Assembly (NCBI GenBank): GCA_964436865.1
Contig: CAYTFK010000077.1
Coordinates: 1-23,323 of the forward strand
DNA from: JAXGPP01 sp964436865
GTDB taxonomy: Bacteria; Planctomycetota; Planctomycetia; Pirellulales; Thermoguttaceae
DNA: 23,323 nt
Direction of reading: 5' to 3'
Shown: in pieces, positions 1 to 8,566 of the stretch
Numbering within the stretch: the stretch's first letter is position 1
Layout of the letters: each line of letters begins with the position of its first letter
Program-made: the position numbers and the translations under genes
The notes under the pieces: model-generated
Databases searched by the model: none
What the model saw: only the letters and a program-made list of their open reading frames with translations
What the model was told of the DNA's origin: nothing

Positions 1-306
1 CAGACACGCTGGTTGCCACTCCGCTCCACCCTAGCACGGCCTGATCGCCCTGAGAATTCCTCGGCAATAGGGGAGGCGGGGAATCAGCCAGGGGGATCGT
101 GACGGCAAACTCGGCTGCTCGTGCCACTGTTACAGGGCAATTGCCGCAAGAATTGCGATCCAGCCCCCGTGTCGCGGGGCCGCGCGCAGGGGGCAAGCAG
201 CTTGTCGGTGGGGGTGTCAAAATGCACGGCAAGCCGTCACAATCGCCGTCGACAGCCGCCTGCGCCGCGGCATTCACGATGCCATCACCTTGCCGGGATT
301 GCTGCG
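1..306. other. Upstream region with no supported gene
   Basis: I see no convincing gene here. Open frames run through it, and one of them continues into the GH95 gene from a GTG at 121, but the translated stretch is rich in Arg, Pro and Ser and lacks the look of a folded protein. A clear signal peptide begins at 307. The region probably holds the promoter and leader of the GH95 gene; I could not pick a convincing -35/-10 pair. Confidence 0.5.
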
Positions 307-2616
307 ATGAGCCGCTCGTTAGTATTCGTCGTCCTGCTTTGTCTCACCGCTCCCCAGGCCGGGGCCGCCGAGACAAGTCCGCTCGCGCTGCGGTATTCGC
401 GGCCCGCGAGACAATGGACTGAAGCGCTGCCGATCGGCAACGGCCGCTTGGGAGCAATGGTCTTCGGCGACGCGCCGCGGGAACGGATTCAGTTCAACGA
501 GGACACGGTCTGGGTCGGCGCGCCGCACGATTACACCCATGCCGGCGCAGCCGGGTGGCTGCCCGAGATTCGCCGCCTGTTGTTCGAAGGCCGGCAGAAG
601 GAGGCGGAATCGCTGGCGACAGAACACTTCATGAGCGTTCCACTGCGGCAGATGGCGTATCAGCCGTGCGGCGACCTGTTGCTCGAATTTCCCGCGCACA
701 GCCGCATGGAGCAGTATCGTCGCGAACTCGACCTCGACCGGGCAGTCGTTACCACGCAGTACGTCGCCCGTGGCATCACCTACCGGCGCGAAGCGTTTGC
801 CAGTTACCCGCATCAGGCGATCGTTGTGCACCTGTCGGCCGATAAACCCGGCCAGCTCGATTTCACCGTCTCGCTGTCCAGCCCGCATCCGCTCGAAGTG
901 TCTGTCTCTGGCGGCGATACACTCGTTATGCGCGGCGGCTTGGGCGAGCACGAGCAGCCGCGGACTGGCTACCGGGTTCAAAACGCCATCCGGGTCGAAG
1001 CGAGGGCCAGGCTTCTCGCCGAGGGCGGGGAGATCGTGGCGTCGGAAAAGAGCCTGGCTGTTCGCGGCGCCAGCCGAGCGACGGTGCTGTTGACCGCGGC
1101 GACGAACTATCGCGACTTTGAAGACCTGGGCGCCGACCCGGCCGCGAAATGCGAGCAGACACTCGCAGCGATCGCCGAAAAACCGTTCGAGTCGATTCGC
1201 GCCGCGCACGAGGCCGATCACCAGTCGCTCTTCCGACGGGTGACGCTCGATCTCGGCACGAGCGCGGCCGCGGATTTGCCGACCGACGAGCGGATCAAGT
1301 CCTTTGGTCCGCACGACCCGCAGCTTGCGGCGCTCTACTTCCAGTTCGGCCGATACCTGATGATCGCCGGCTCGCGGCCGGGCTCGCAACCGCTGAACCT
1401 GCAAGGAATCTGGAACGAGAGTCTTGCGCCGTCGTGGGACTCGAAATACACGACGAACATCAATTGCGAGATGAACTACTGGCCCGCCGAGGCGTGCAAC
1501 CTGGCGGAGTGCCACGAGCCGTTGTTCGACGCCCTCGACGAACTGGTGGTCACCGGCCGCCGAACGGCACGGGTACATTACAATTGTCGCGGCTGGGTGC
1601 TGCACCACAATTTCGACCTCTGGCGCGGCACGGCTCCCATCAATGCCAGCAACCACGGCATCTGGCCGACCGGGGGAGCCTGGCTCTGCCAGCACCTGTG
1701 GTGGCACTACGAGTATTCAGGCGACAAGCGGTTCCTGGCCGAACGGGCCTACCCGGTGATGAAGGAAGCGGCCCTGTTCTTCGTCGATTTTCTCATCGAA
1801 GACCCTCGCAGCGACCGGCGCTGGCTCATCAGCACGCCGAGCAATTCGCCGGAGCAGGGAGGGCTGGTGGCCGGGCCGACGATGGACCACCAGATCATCC
1901 GCGACCTGTTGGGCAATTGCATTCGTGCCGCCGAGGTGCTCGGGGTCGATGCCGACCTCCGCCAGCAACTCGCCGATGTTCGCGCGCGGATCGCGCCCAA
2001 TCAGATCGGCCGGCATGGGCAACTTCAGGAATGGCTCGAGGACCGCGACGATCCGGCAAATGAGCACCGCCACTGCTCGCACCTGTGGGGCCTGCATCCG
2101 GGTAACGAGATCACCTCGGCCACGCCGGACCTCCTGGCGGCCGCCCGTCAGTCGCTGGAGTTCCGCGGCGACGGCGGCACCGGCTGGAGCAAGGCGTGGA
2201 AGGTGAATTTCTGGGCGCGGCTTGGTGAGGGCGATCGCGCCTACAAGCTCTTTAAGGGGCTGATAGCCGAGAGCACGCTTCCCAACCTGTTTGATACCTG
2301 CCCGCCATTCCAGATCGACGGCAACTTTGGCGGCACTGCCGGAATCGCCGAGATGCTGCTGCAGAACCATAGCGGCGAAATCCATCTTCTGCCCGCTCTG
2401 CCCAGCGTCTGGCCCGATGGGACCGTCACCGGCCTGCGAGCCCGCGGCGGCTTCGAGATTGATATCCGGTGGCGCGACGGCCAGCTTGCCGGCGCCACCA
2501 TCCGTTCCAAGCTTGGCGGACCGTGCAGGATCCGCACGGGCGACACCGTGGTTGAAGTGCCGACCGAAGCCGGTCAGACTTACGGTTTTGAAGCACCGGG
2601 TCCGAAATCTCAATGA
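307..2616 (+). CDS. GH95 family alpha-L-fucosidase-like glycoside hydrolase, secreted
   Basis: Probable inverting glycosidase of family GH95, which removes alpha-1,2-linked L-fucose (some members take L-galactose) from glycans. The start at 307 gives 769 residues and a clean signal peptide (residues 1 to about 21, ending AGA-AE); an in-frame GTG at 121 would add 62 unlikely residues. The N-terminal beta-domain begins with the family-typical W-x-EALPIGNGRLGAMVFG at about residues 35-52. In the helical catalytic domain the NIN pair (N384, N386), the SPE glutamate (E516) and the IDGNFGG aspartate (D671) match the positions known in GH95: two Asn and an Asp assisting water, and the Glu acting as acid. 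All key residues are present, so it should be active. It stands alone with no glycan-uptake genes nearby, so the substrate is unknown; fucose-rich algal or mucin-like glycans would be typical. Family assignment is firm, exact linkage is not. Confidence 0.93.
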   Translation: MSRSLVFVVLLCLTAPQAGAAETSPLALRYSRPARQWTEALPIGNGRLGAMVFGDAPRERIQFNEDTVWVGAPHDYTHAGAAGWLPEIRRLLFEGRQKEAESLATEHFMSVPLRQMAYQPCGDLLLEFPAHSRMEQYRRELDLDRAVVTTQYVARGITYRREAFASYPHQAIVVHLSADKPGQLDFTVSLSSPHPLEVSVSGGDTLVMRGGLGEHEQPRTGYRVQNAIRVEARARLLAEGGEIVASEKSLAVRGASRATVLLTAATNYRDFEDLGADPAAKCEQTLAAIAEKPFESIRAAHEADHQSLFRRVTLDLGTSAAADLPTDERIKSFGPHDPQLAALYFQFGRYLMIAGSRPGSQPLNLQGIWNESLAPSWDSKYTTNINCEMNYWPAEACNLAECHEPLFDALDELVVTGRRTARVHYNCRGWVLHHNFDLWRGTAPINASNHGIWPTGGAWLCQHLWWHYEYSGDKRFLAERAYPVMKEAALFFVDFLIEDPRSDRRWLISTPSNSPEQGGLVAGPTMDHQIIRDLLGNCIRAAEVLGVDADLRQQLADVRARIAPNQIGRHGQLQEWLEDRDDPANEHRHCSHLWGLHPGNEITSATPDLLAAARQSLEFRGDGGTGWSKAWKVNFWARLGEGDRAYKLFKGLIAESTLPNLFDTCPPFQIDGNFGGTAGIAEMLLQNHSGEIHLLPALPSVWPDGTVTGLRARGGFEIDIRWRDGQLAGATIRSKLGGPCRIRTGDTVVEVPTEAGQTYGFEAPGPKSQ

Positions 2617-2782
2617 GGAGGCGCCAACGATCGATGGATCTCAGCATCTGAACATCGGGCATTGATTGGCGTTACCCTCTGCTATCGGCCCTCCAGTCTT
2701 TCAACTACAATAGACCCAGCGCCCGACATCCCATGAGGTCCCCGCGACCTGCCCACCGAACCGCCCCGCCTTAAGGAAAGGG

Positions 2783-5700
2783 ATGCCCATGTCTTGCCCG
2801 GCTCGCCTATCTGTTCTCCTGGCCTCGTTGGTGCTGCTGGCAAGCGTGAGTCAGTCGGTTGCCATCGCTGAATCGGGCGGCTACGTGAAGTGCGGCACGT
2901 GGGCCGAGACGATGCTCGCTACCCGGGCTGCATGTCTGAAGCGGCTTTCGGAGCTTCCCCCACCGGCCGGCGCGCGGGAGGCGGCCACCGGGCCGATACG
3001 CGGCGACGGTCCGGGCGAACAAGTGTCGGTCGACATCGCGGGCTGGCAGTGGCTGCGGCTGACGAGCACGGTTGAGCAGGGCGCGGGCAACTGCCATATC
3101 TGGGGCGAAGCCCGTTTGATCGCCGCCGATGGGAGTGAAACCCGGCTCAGCAGCCTCGAACCGGCAGCGGTGAGCGTGGGGTGGGGCGAGCTATTGAAAG
3201 ACAAGAACTGGAAGGGACAACCGCTGCAGGTCGGCCAGCGGCCGTTCTCACACGGCATCTGGGTCCACGGCGATAGCGACGTGTGCTATCCGCTGGAGGG
3301 CAAGTATCAGCGGTTCGAAGCCTGGGTCGGCATGGACGCGGCGCGGGCAACGGGCGCGGCCCGCTTCCGGGTCCATTTCGATCGGCCCGATATCGTGGCC
3401 GACGCATGGCGCAAGATCGCTGTCGAATTTCCCTTGGAGAGCCGCTGGTTTACCCAGGATATGGGAAAGGGCGGGCCGACTCCCTGGTTCAACGATGACG
3501 GCGGAAACCTGAGCAGGAAACTCGTCCAGCAGGTCTTGGCACAACTGGGCCCTCGTGCCGAGGCGCTGCAAGAAGAATGCAACGAACTCCGGCGGACCGA
3601 CGTCGCCGCCGATGCGCGTTGGCTCGATCTTTACACCCGGGCGTGCCGCTGCCGCGAATGCGCCGAGTCGCTCGATCGGATTCCACTCGTCGAACTCCGC
3701 ACGGCGCTGGAAGCGGAGATGGCGACGCTGGCCCAGGCGAAGATCTCCGCTGCGGATGCCAGGTGGGATGCTCTCTTGTCGCGACTTCGTTTGATTGCAG
3801 GGGCAATGCCCGAGCGGCGCGAGGTTGCCTTGGCCGGACTGCGATCATCGATCGAGAGCCTCTCGCAAGCGTTACCGAACCGCTTTGATTCACGCGATTC
3901 ACTGATCGCTCGGCTCGATGAGGCTGCGCCGCGATGGCAAACAGCGATTGCCGCGGCGGCTCAGGGAGATGCGACGGCAACGGCGAGACTGCCGGATGTA
4001 GTTCGCGGGGTCGGCGACTTCCGCGGCCAAATCGTACGTTCGTTCGAAGGCATGAACGAGTTCCTCGCTCAGCCGGCGTGTTCGGCGATGCTCGAAGAAT
4101 GGGAACGCCAGCACGCCGCATTGGAGCACGATCTTGGCCGGCGGGGACACTTCACCCAGGTGGCCGCGGAGACCTTTCGGACGGAATCGCTCGTGCACGA
4201 CAGCGATCGCGATCCGCTCGACATCGTGCTGCGGCGCACCGCGGCTCTCCTGGAGGACTTGCAGGGGACGGGGGCTGGGCCCGCCCTCGGCAGTTTTGAA
4301 AGGCAACTCCGCGAGTTGCAGGCCGCGGCGGCCGCGATTGATCCGGCCCAGCGGGAGGCGAGGTTCGCCCTGTTCGCCGATGCCTGCCGCGTGCGGCGCG
4401 AGATCGCCTTCGCGAATCCGCTTCTGAGGTTCGACGACGTCCTGTTCATCAAGCGGCACCGCGCGGTGTACAACCACATGTGCGACCAGTACTACGGCAT
4501 CACCGCCCGGCCCGGCGGCGGCCTGTATGTGCTTGCCGATGCGTTTGGCGCGCATCCCGAGGTCCGTGATCTGTTGGCCGATAGTCTCGTTGAGAACGGT
4601 CGGCTCAAGGGGCAGCGACTCTCCGGCGGCACGGGCGAAGTCGTTCCCATGTCGTACGATGGTGTCGGCAATCTTAACGCGCCCGACGGCCTCGAAGGCG
4701 GTACTTTCCTCTCGCCCGACCTGTCGTTTGACGCCCGCTCGATCCTCTTCGCCTACGTCGAGGGACGCGGTGATAAGGGGCACGACCACCATGTCGATCC
4801 CACCCGGGGGCACTGGGATCCGGGACGCTGCTATCATATTTTCCGCGTCAATGCCGACGGCACGAGCCTCGTCCAGCTCACCGACGGCACGTTCAACGAT
4901 TTCGATCCTTGCTGGCTGCCCAACGGGCGGATCGCCTTCATGAGCGAGCGGCGCGGCGGCTACCTGCGGTGTGGCCGGGTTTGTCCCACTTATACGCTCT
5001 TCGACATGGCGGCCGACGGCAGCGACATTACTTGCCTGAGTTTCCACGAGACCAACGAGTGGCATCCCAGCGTGACGCACGATGGCCGGATCCTCTACAC
5101 GCGATGGGACTACGTCGACCGCCACGGCTGCACCGCCCACATGCCGTGGATCACCACGCTCGATGGCCGCGACAGCCGCGCGGTGCACGGCAACTTCGCG
5201 CCGCGGCCCTCGCGTCCCGATATGGAGGTCGACTGCCGCGCGATCCCCGGTTCACAGAAGTTCGTGGCCACCGCGGCCCCGCACCACAGCCAGGCCTACG
5301 GCTCGCTCATCCTGATCGATCCGCGGGCGGCCGACGACGATGGCATGAACCCGGTCCGGCGAATCACGCCCGATGTAGGTTTCCCCGAGAGCCAGGGGGG
5401 CCGCGAAGCCTACGGCACGGCATGGCCATTGAGCGAGAATTACTACCTGTGCGTTTACGATGCCCACATCGCCCAAGGCAAGCCGGCGACCACCGGCGAC
5501 TACGGGATCTACCTCGTCGACTCGTTCGGCAACAAGGAGCTCATCTACCGCGATCCGCGGATCGGCTGTCTGAGCCCGATCCCGTTCTGCCCGCGGCCGA
5601 AGCCTCCCGTGGTGCCGGAACTGGCCCAGCGCGGCCCGGAAACCAACCCTACGCTGCGGACGATTGCCGCTCTTGGAGGCAAGGAGCCTGAAGGGACGGT

Positions 5701-6517
5701 GGCGGTGATGAACGTCTACGAGAGCCTCAAGCCGTGGCCAGAGGGAACCCGAATTACCGAGCTCCGCGTCCTCCAGGTCCTGCCAATGACGGTGCCCTCC
5801 GGCGGGCCGCCGCACGAGACGGGCTTCCGTGTGGCGACGGCGGGCGACTCGGTCGTGCCGGTACGGCACGTGCTCGGCACCGTGCCGGTCGAGGCCGACG
5901 GCAGCGCGCACTTCACAGTGCCGGCCAACAAGGAGTTTTTCCTACAAGCCCTCGATGAGCGCGGGCTGGCCGTGCAATCGATGCGCTCGGCCACATACCT
6001 GCACGAGAACGAGCGACTCTTGTGCGCGGGTTGCCACGAGCCGCGCCACCGGCCGAACCTGTCGAGTGGCGTGGCACCGCTGGCACTGAGGCGGCCGCCC
6101 TCGCAACTGGAACCCGACGTCGATGGGTCGAACCCCTTCAGCTACCCGCGGCTCGTTCAACCGGTGCTCGACAAGCATTGTGCCGAGTGCCACTCGCAGC
6201 ATGCCGACAAGGCGCCCAGCCTGGCCCGCGAACCACTCGTAGGGCGATGGTACACCTCCTACGCGAACCTGGTGCAGAAATACGGGTTTCATGATTACGG
6301 CGACGGCTACCGCACCACGCCTGGCCGCTTCGGCGCCAGGGCGTCGAAGCTCTACGAACTGCTCGAGAAGGGGCACTACGACGTGCGGCTCACCCCCGAA
6401 GAGATGCACCGTCTGACGCTCTGGCTCGACTGCTCGTCGATGTTCTATGGCGTCTACGAGAAAGAGGGGGGCGAAGCCCAGCTCCGCGGCGAAATCGCAC
6501 ACCCCACTTTGGAGTAG
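2783..6517 (+). CDS. HzsA-related dihaem c-type cytochrome with NPCBM and beta-propeller domains
   Basis: Large (1244 aa) exported protein. After a signal peptide (about 1-28) comes an NPCBM-like carbohydrate-binding domain (about 70-205, with HGIWVHGDSDVCYPL), then a helical region (about 230-550), then a TolB-like beta-propeller (about 560-980, with repeats such as DFDPCWLPNGRIAFMS and EWHPSVTHDGRILYT), and a C-terminal part with two c-type haem sites, CAGCH at C1081 and CAECH at C1133. This order (propeller then two haems) resembles the alpha subunit of anammox hydrazine synthase, and similar proteins in non-anammox planctomycetes are called HzsA-related. No beta or gamma hydrazine synthase subunit is in the window, so I do not infer hydrazine synthesis; the NPCBM domain suggests polysaccharide contact or a redox role at the surface. 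ATG at 2783 has AAGGA/AAAGGG just upstream. The only promoter hint is TACAAT at 2706, without a good -35. Confidence 0.85.
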   Translation: MPMSCPARLSVLLASLVLLASVSQSVAIAESGGYVKCGTWAETMLATRAACLKRLSELPPPAGAREAATGPIRGDGPGEQVSVDIAGWQWLRLTSTVEQGAGNCHIWGEARLIAADGSETRLSSLEPAAVSVGWGELLKDKNWKGQPLQVGQRPFSHGIWVHGDSDVCYPLEGKYQRFEAWVGMDAARATGAARFRVHFDRPDIVADAWRKIAVEFPLESRWFTQDMGKGGPTPWFNDDGGNLSRKLVQQVLAQLGPRAEALQEECNELRRTDVAADARWLDLYTRACRCRECAESLDRIPLVELRTALEAEMATLAQAKISAADARWDALLSRLRLIAGAMPERREVALAGLRSSIESLSQALPNRFDSRDSLIARLDEAAPRWQTAIAAAAQGDATATARLPDVVRGVGDFRGQIVRSFEGMNEFLAQPACSAMLEEWERQHAALEHDLGRRGHFTQVAAETFRTESLVHDSDRDPLDIVLRRTAALLEDLQGTGAGPALGSFERQLRELQAAAAAIDPAQREARFALFADACRVRREIAFANPLLRFDDVLFIKRHRAVYNHMCDQYYGITARPGGGLYVLADAFGAHPEVRDLLADSLVENGRLKGQRLSGGTGEVVPMSYDGVGNLNAPDGLEGGTFLSPDLSFDARSILFAYVEGRGDKGHDHHVDPTRGHWDPGRCYHIFRVNADGTSLVQLTDGTFNDFDPCWLPNGRIAFMSERRGGYLRCGRVCPTYTLFDMAADGSDITCLSFHETNEWHPSVTHDGRILYTRWDYVDRHGCTAHMPWITTLDGRDSRAVHGNFAPRPSRPDMEVDCRAIPGSQKFVATAAPHHSQAYGSLILIDPRAADDDGMNPVRRITPDVGFPESQGGREAYGTAWPLSENYYLCVYDAHIAQGKPATTGDYGIYLVDSFGNKELIYRDPRIGCLSPIPFCPRPKPPVVPELAQRGPETNPTLRTIAALGGKEPEGTVAVMNVYESLKPWPEGTRITELRVLQVLPMTVPSGGPPHETGFRVATAGDSVVPVRHVLGTVPVEADGSAHFTVPANKEFFLQALDERGLAVQSMRSATYLHENERLLCAGCHEPRHRPNLSSGVAPLALRRPPSQLEPDVDGSNPFSYPRLVQPVLDKHCAECHSQHADKAPSLAREPLVGRWYTSYANLVQKYGFHDYGDGYRTTPGRFGARASKLYELLEKGHYDVRLTPEEMHRLTLWLDCSSMFYGVYEKEGGEAQLRGEIAHPTLE

Positions 6518-6522
6518 TGGGG
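6502..6522 (+). repeat. 7-bp hairpin overlapping the stop codon of the HzsA-related gene
   Basis: CCCCACT (6502-6508) pairs perfectly with AGTGGGG (6516-6522) around a 7-nt loop. The TAG stop lies inside it. There is no T-run after the stem, so it is a poor intrinsic terminator. It may slow 3' decay or be chance. Confidence 0.3.
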
Positions 6523-6714
6523 CCTGATTGACAACCGCCGTCACGAGGGGTAGCATCCACCGCCAACAGTCTCGTGCGGGCCCGCCGAAGCAGGCCGCCG
6601 CTTCCTCGGCGGCACAGCGTCACGGTGAAAACGTGCCCGGAGAGCCCCGAGGGGACTGCGGTCCTTGTCTCTCGCAAGGTTCGAGTCCAGACTTCGATAC
6701 AGGAGGGAGCGCCT

Positions 6715-8349
6715 ATGAAACGGTGGGCACACTACCTGATTGGCGTGGCCGCGCTTACGGGCTGGCTCGGGCTCATGACCGGCGCCGGCGCGGAGACCTG
6801 CACGCTGAAGTCGGTTCAGGTCGGCGCCTCGACGGGGGCAATCGTCTCGGGCCTGCCGAGCGATTACCGCTTCCGCGGACGTTCGCAGAGCTTCCTGTCA
6901 GTGACGGGCGGACAGTTGATATCGGGCCTTCAGAGTGACGCGAAGCCCAAGCCCGACTTCTCCGCGGTGATCACCAAGGAGCCCGAGAGGTACGAGGCTG
7001 AGACTCCTTTCCGCAATGTGGCTGAGTTGGGCGGGAAGTACTACGGTTTCGCGCTCGACACAGCGCCGCGAAAAGCCGCGGATACGGAAAAGGAGGCCGA
7101 GAAGAAGGACAGCGAACAGAGTGAAAAGAAAGAGCCGGAGGAAGCCGGAGCAGGGCTGCTCGACGTCCTGACGGGAGTTCCCGCCGTCTCGCCGGGCGAG
7201 AAGCCCGCGAAGCCCCTGGCCTTGACGCGGCTCTATTTTGACCTTAACCACAACGGCGATCTTACCGACGACGGAGTGATTGAAGCCGATCCGGCGAAGA
7301 CGGTGGAGATGGCGCGAGGGACCGCGCGAAGCCAGGCCCGCTCCGTATTTCCCACGATCACCATTTCGCTCGACATCGGCGGCCGGAAGGTCGAGTTTCC
7401 GTTTACGATGAGCACCAGCTCGCAGACTTCGGGCACGATGTCGTACGTCGGGGTCCAACTCAGCGCGGCCGCCTACCGCGAAGGCGAAATTGCGCTGGAG
7501 GGCGAGAAACGCCGCGTGGTGCTCGTCGACTACAACAGCAATGGCCGGTTCGACGACGCATCGGTGGTCGCGCCGCGAAGCACTTCCGCCGACGGCCCGG
7601 TGTATCCGCAAGTCGGCGACATGCTGTTCATCGATCCGCAGACGCCTCGGCTTCCTTACGCACCGCTGGTGGCGACAGCGAGCAAGGATCAGTTTCCGGT
7701 CAGCCCGCTGATCATGTACCGCGACCGCCTCTTCGACCTCAAGATCGATCCCAGTGGTGAAACGCTGTCGCTCGAACCCTCGTCGAAAGCGACCGGCTAT
7801 GTCACCAACCCCAACCGCGGCTTCCGTGCCACAGTGTACGGCGAGCGGGGGATAGTCGAAATTGTCGACGACGGTTCGGGCAAGGCGGCGCTTCCCGAAG
7901 GCGAGTGGAAGCTACTGGCCTACACGATCACTGTGCCCAAGCCACCCGAGGAGGAACCGAAGACTGGGGAGAAGAAAGGGGAGCAAGCAAAGGAAGAATC
8001 CGAAGAACGTTCCGTGCTCGACCTGCTCGGCAGTCCGGCGGCGCCCGCTCGACCGGCGGTACCCCGCCCGACTACCGTTTCGGCGCAGGGAACGAGCCAG
8101 TCTCGGGCGGTGAAGGTGACCGGCGGCCAGACCACCGAGTTCCCCTTTGGCCCCCCCTACACTCCCCAGGTCAGCGCCGCGATGCGGGAAGGCCAGCCTA
8201 ATGCGGCCCTGAGCCTCAAGCTGATCGGCACGGCTGGCGAGGTGTGCAGCAGCCTGGTCGTCAACGGAACCCGTCCGGGTCAGCCGGAGTTCACGATTTT
8301 CACCAAGGACGACAAGGAAGTGGAGAAGGGCAAGTTCTCCTATGGTTGA
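6715..8349 (+). CDS. Secreted protein of unknown function, frame closed by an unusual TGA
   Basis: I do not recognise the family. ATG 6715 follows a strong AGGAGG (6701-6706, 8-nt spacing) and starts a signal peptide (about 1-27), so the protein is exported. The conventional product is 544 residues. Two EF-hand/dockerin-like loops are visible: DLNHNGDLTDDG, followed about 95 residues later by DYNSNGRFDDAS; both have the Asp/Asn spacing of calcium loops. Between the conserved blocks are two charged, Lys/Glu-rich low-complexity linkers (about residues 120-145 and 405-435). The C-terminal part looks like a beta-sandwich. The TGA at 8347-8349 seems to cut the protein short: the same frame continues in a fully coding style to 8496 (see next entries). 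Either the gene carries a fresh nonsense change or the TGA is decoded as an amino acid. Confidence 0.8.
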   Translation: MKRWAHYLIGVAALTGWLGLMTGAGAETCTLKSVQVGASTGAIVSGLPSDYRFRGRSQSFLSVTGGQLISGLQSDAKPKPDFSAVITKEPERYEAETPFRNVAELGGKYYGFALDTAPRKAADTEKEAEKKDSEQSEKKEPEEAGAGLLDVLTGVPAVSPGEKPAKPLALTRLYFDLNHNGDLTDDGVIEADPAKTVEMARGTARSQARSVFPTITISLDIGGRKVEFPFTMSTSSQTSGTMSYVGVQLSAAAYREGEIALEGEKRRVVLVDYNSNGRFDDASVVAPRSTSADGPVYPQVGDMLFIDPQTPRLPYAPLVATASKDQFPVSPLIMYRDRLFDLKIDPSGETLSLEPSSKATGYVTNPNRGFRATVYGERGIVEIVDDGSGKAALPEGEWKLLAYTITVPKPPEEEPKTGEKKGEQAKEESEERSVLDLLGSPAAPARPAVPRPTTVSAQGTSQSRAVKVTGGQTTEFPFGPPYTPQVSAAMREGQPNAALSLKLIGTAGEVCSSLVVNGTRPGQPEFTIFTKDDKEVEKGKFSYG

Positions 8350-8496
8350 GGCTTCACCTGCTCGTACTCGTGGCGAGTACCCTCGGAATTGGCGGACGAA
8401 TACCAGATCGTCGTGACGATGCAGGCCGATCCCTTCGAGATCGACAACAGCCATCGCAGCACCATCAGCACCGCGGGTTGGAAGCGGGGCAAGTGA
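8350..8496 (+). CDS. In-frame continuation of the preceding gene past its TGA (48 codons)
   Basis: After TGA 8347-8349 the frame stays open for 48 codons and ends at TGA 8494-8496. By my count 41 of 48 codons end in G or C (about 85%), as in the neighbouring genes. By contrast the stretch after the GH95 stop, also open for about 39 codons, has about half its third positions as G/C. The translated peptide is protein-like: GFTCSYSWRVP directly after the TGA, then a beta-strand-like EYQIVVTMQ. A terminator begins 13 nt after the second stop, which fits 8496 being the true gene end. With readthrough the product is 593 residues with the recoded residue at 545. Seen directly: frame, codon use and terminator. 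Inference: readthrough or recent mutation. Confidence 0.6.
   Translation, partial: GFTCSYSWRVPSELADEYQIVVTMQADPFEIDNSHRSTISTAGWKRGK
8364..8380 (+). promoter_or_regulatory. SECIS-like hairpin after the in-frame TGA (candidate)
   Basis: GTACTCG (8364-8370) pairs perfectly with CGAGTAC (8374-8380) around loop TGG. There are 21 nt between the TGA at 8347-8349 and the loop. Published bacterial SECIS models ask for a stem-loop with its apical loop about 16-37 nt after the UGA and a G in the first two loop bases; both hold here. The 3' arm is built from CGA and GTA, two adjacent A-ending codons in a stretch that otherwise strongly prefers G/C endings. Short hairpins are common in GC-rich DNA, so this is a candidate only. 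Confidence 0.35.
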
Positions 8497-8509
8497 TTCT
8501 CATTGAAGT

Positions 8510-8547
8510 GGAAGGCCGGCACTCGTCCGGCCTTCCGCGTTTTCTTG
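8510..8547 (+). terminator. Rho-independent terminator after the TGA-interrupted gene
   Basis: A perfect 10-bp stem (GGAAGGCCGG at 8510-8519 with CCGGCCTTCC at 8527-8536), 7-nt loop, followed by GCGTTTTCTTG. It lies 13 nt after the second TGA (8496) and before the ribosome binding site of the next gene, so it separates the two transcription units. Confidence 0.75.
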
Positions 8548-8566
8548 TTCAAGGGAGGCCCGTCAA

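Noticed and set aside
319..1707. Long minus-strand frame (462 codons) opposite the GH95 gene
   Set aside because: Antisense shadow typical of GC-rich genes; the GH95 frame has all catalytic residues while the antisense product is Arg-rich with no domain.
2706..2711. TACAAT as a -10 box for the HzsA-related gene
   Set aside because: No acceptable -35 at 16-19 nt upstream (sequence there is TATCGG-like), so it was not listed as a promoter.
2617..2733. Open frame continuing after the GH95 TGA stop, considered as a second readthrough case
   Set aside because: Only about half of its third positions are G/C, the peptide is not protein-like, and I saw no hairpin at the right distance, unlike the 8347 case.
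3899..5188. Long minus-strand frame (429 codons) opposite the HzsA-related gene
   Set aside because: Antisense shadow of a well-supported gene; no signal, ribosome binding site or family resemblance.
2783..6517. True hydrazine synthase / anammox metabolism
   Set aside because: No HzsB or HzsC genes and no other anammox genes in the window; related proteins occur in non-anammox planctomycetes.
6671..6695. tRNA-like T-loop sequence GGTTCGAGTCC upstream of the 6715 gene
   Set aside because: The flanking bases do not form the 5-bp T stem, and no acceptor, D or anticodon arm could be found around it.
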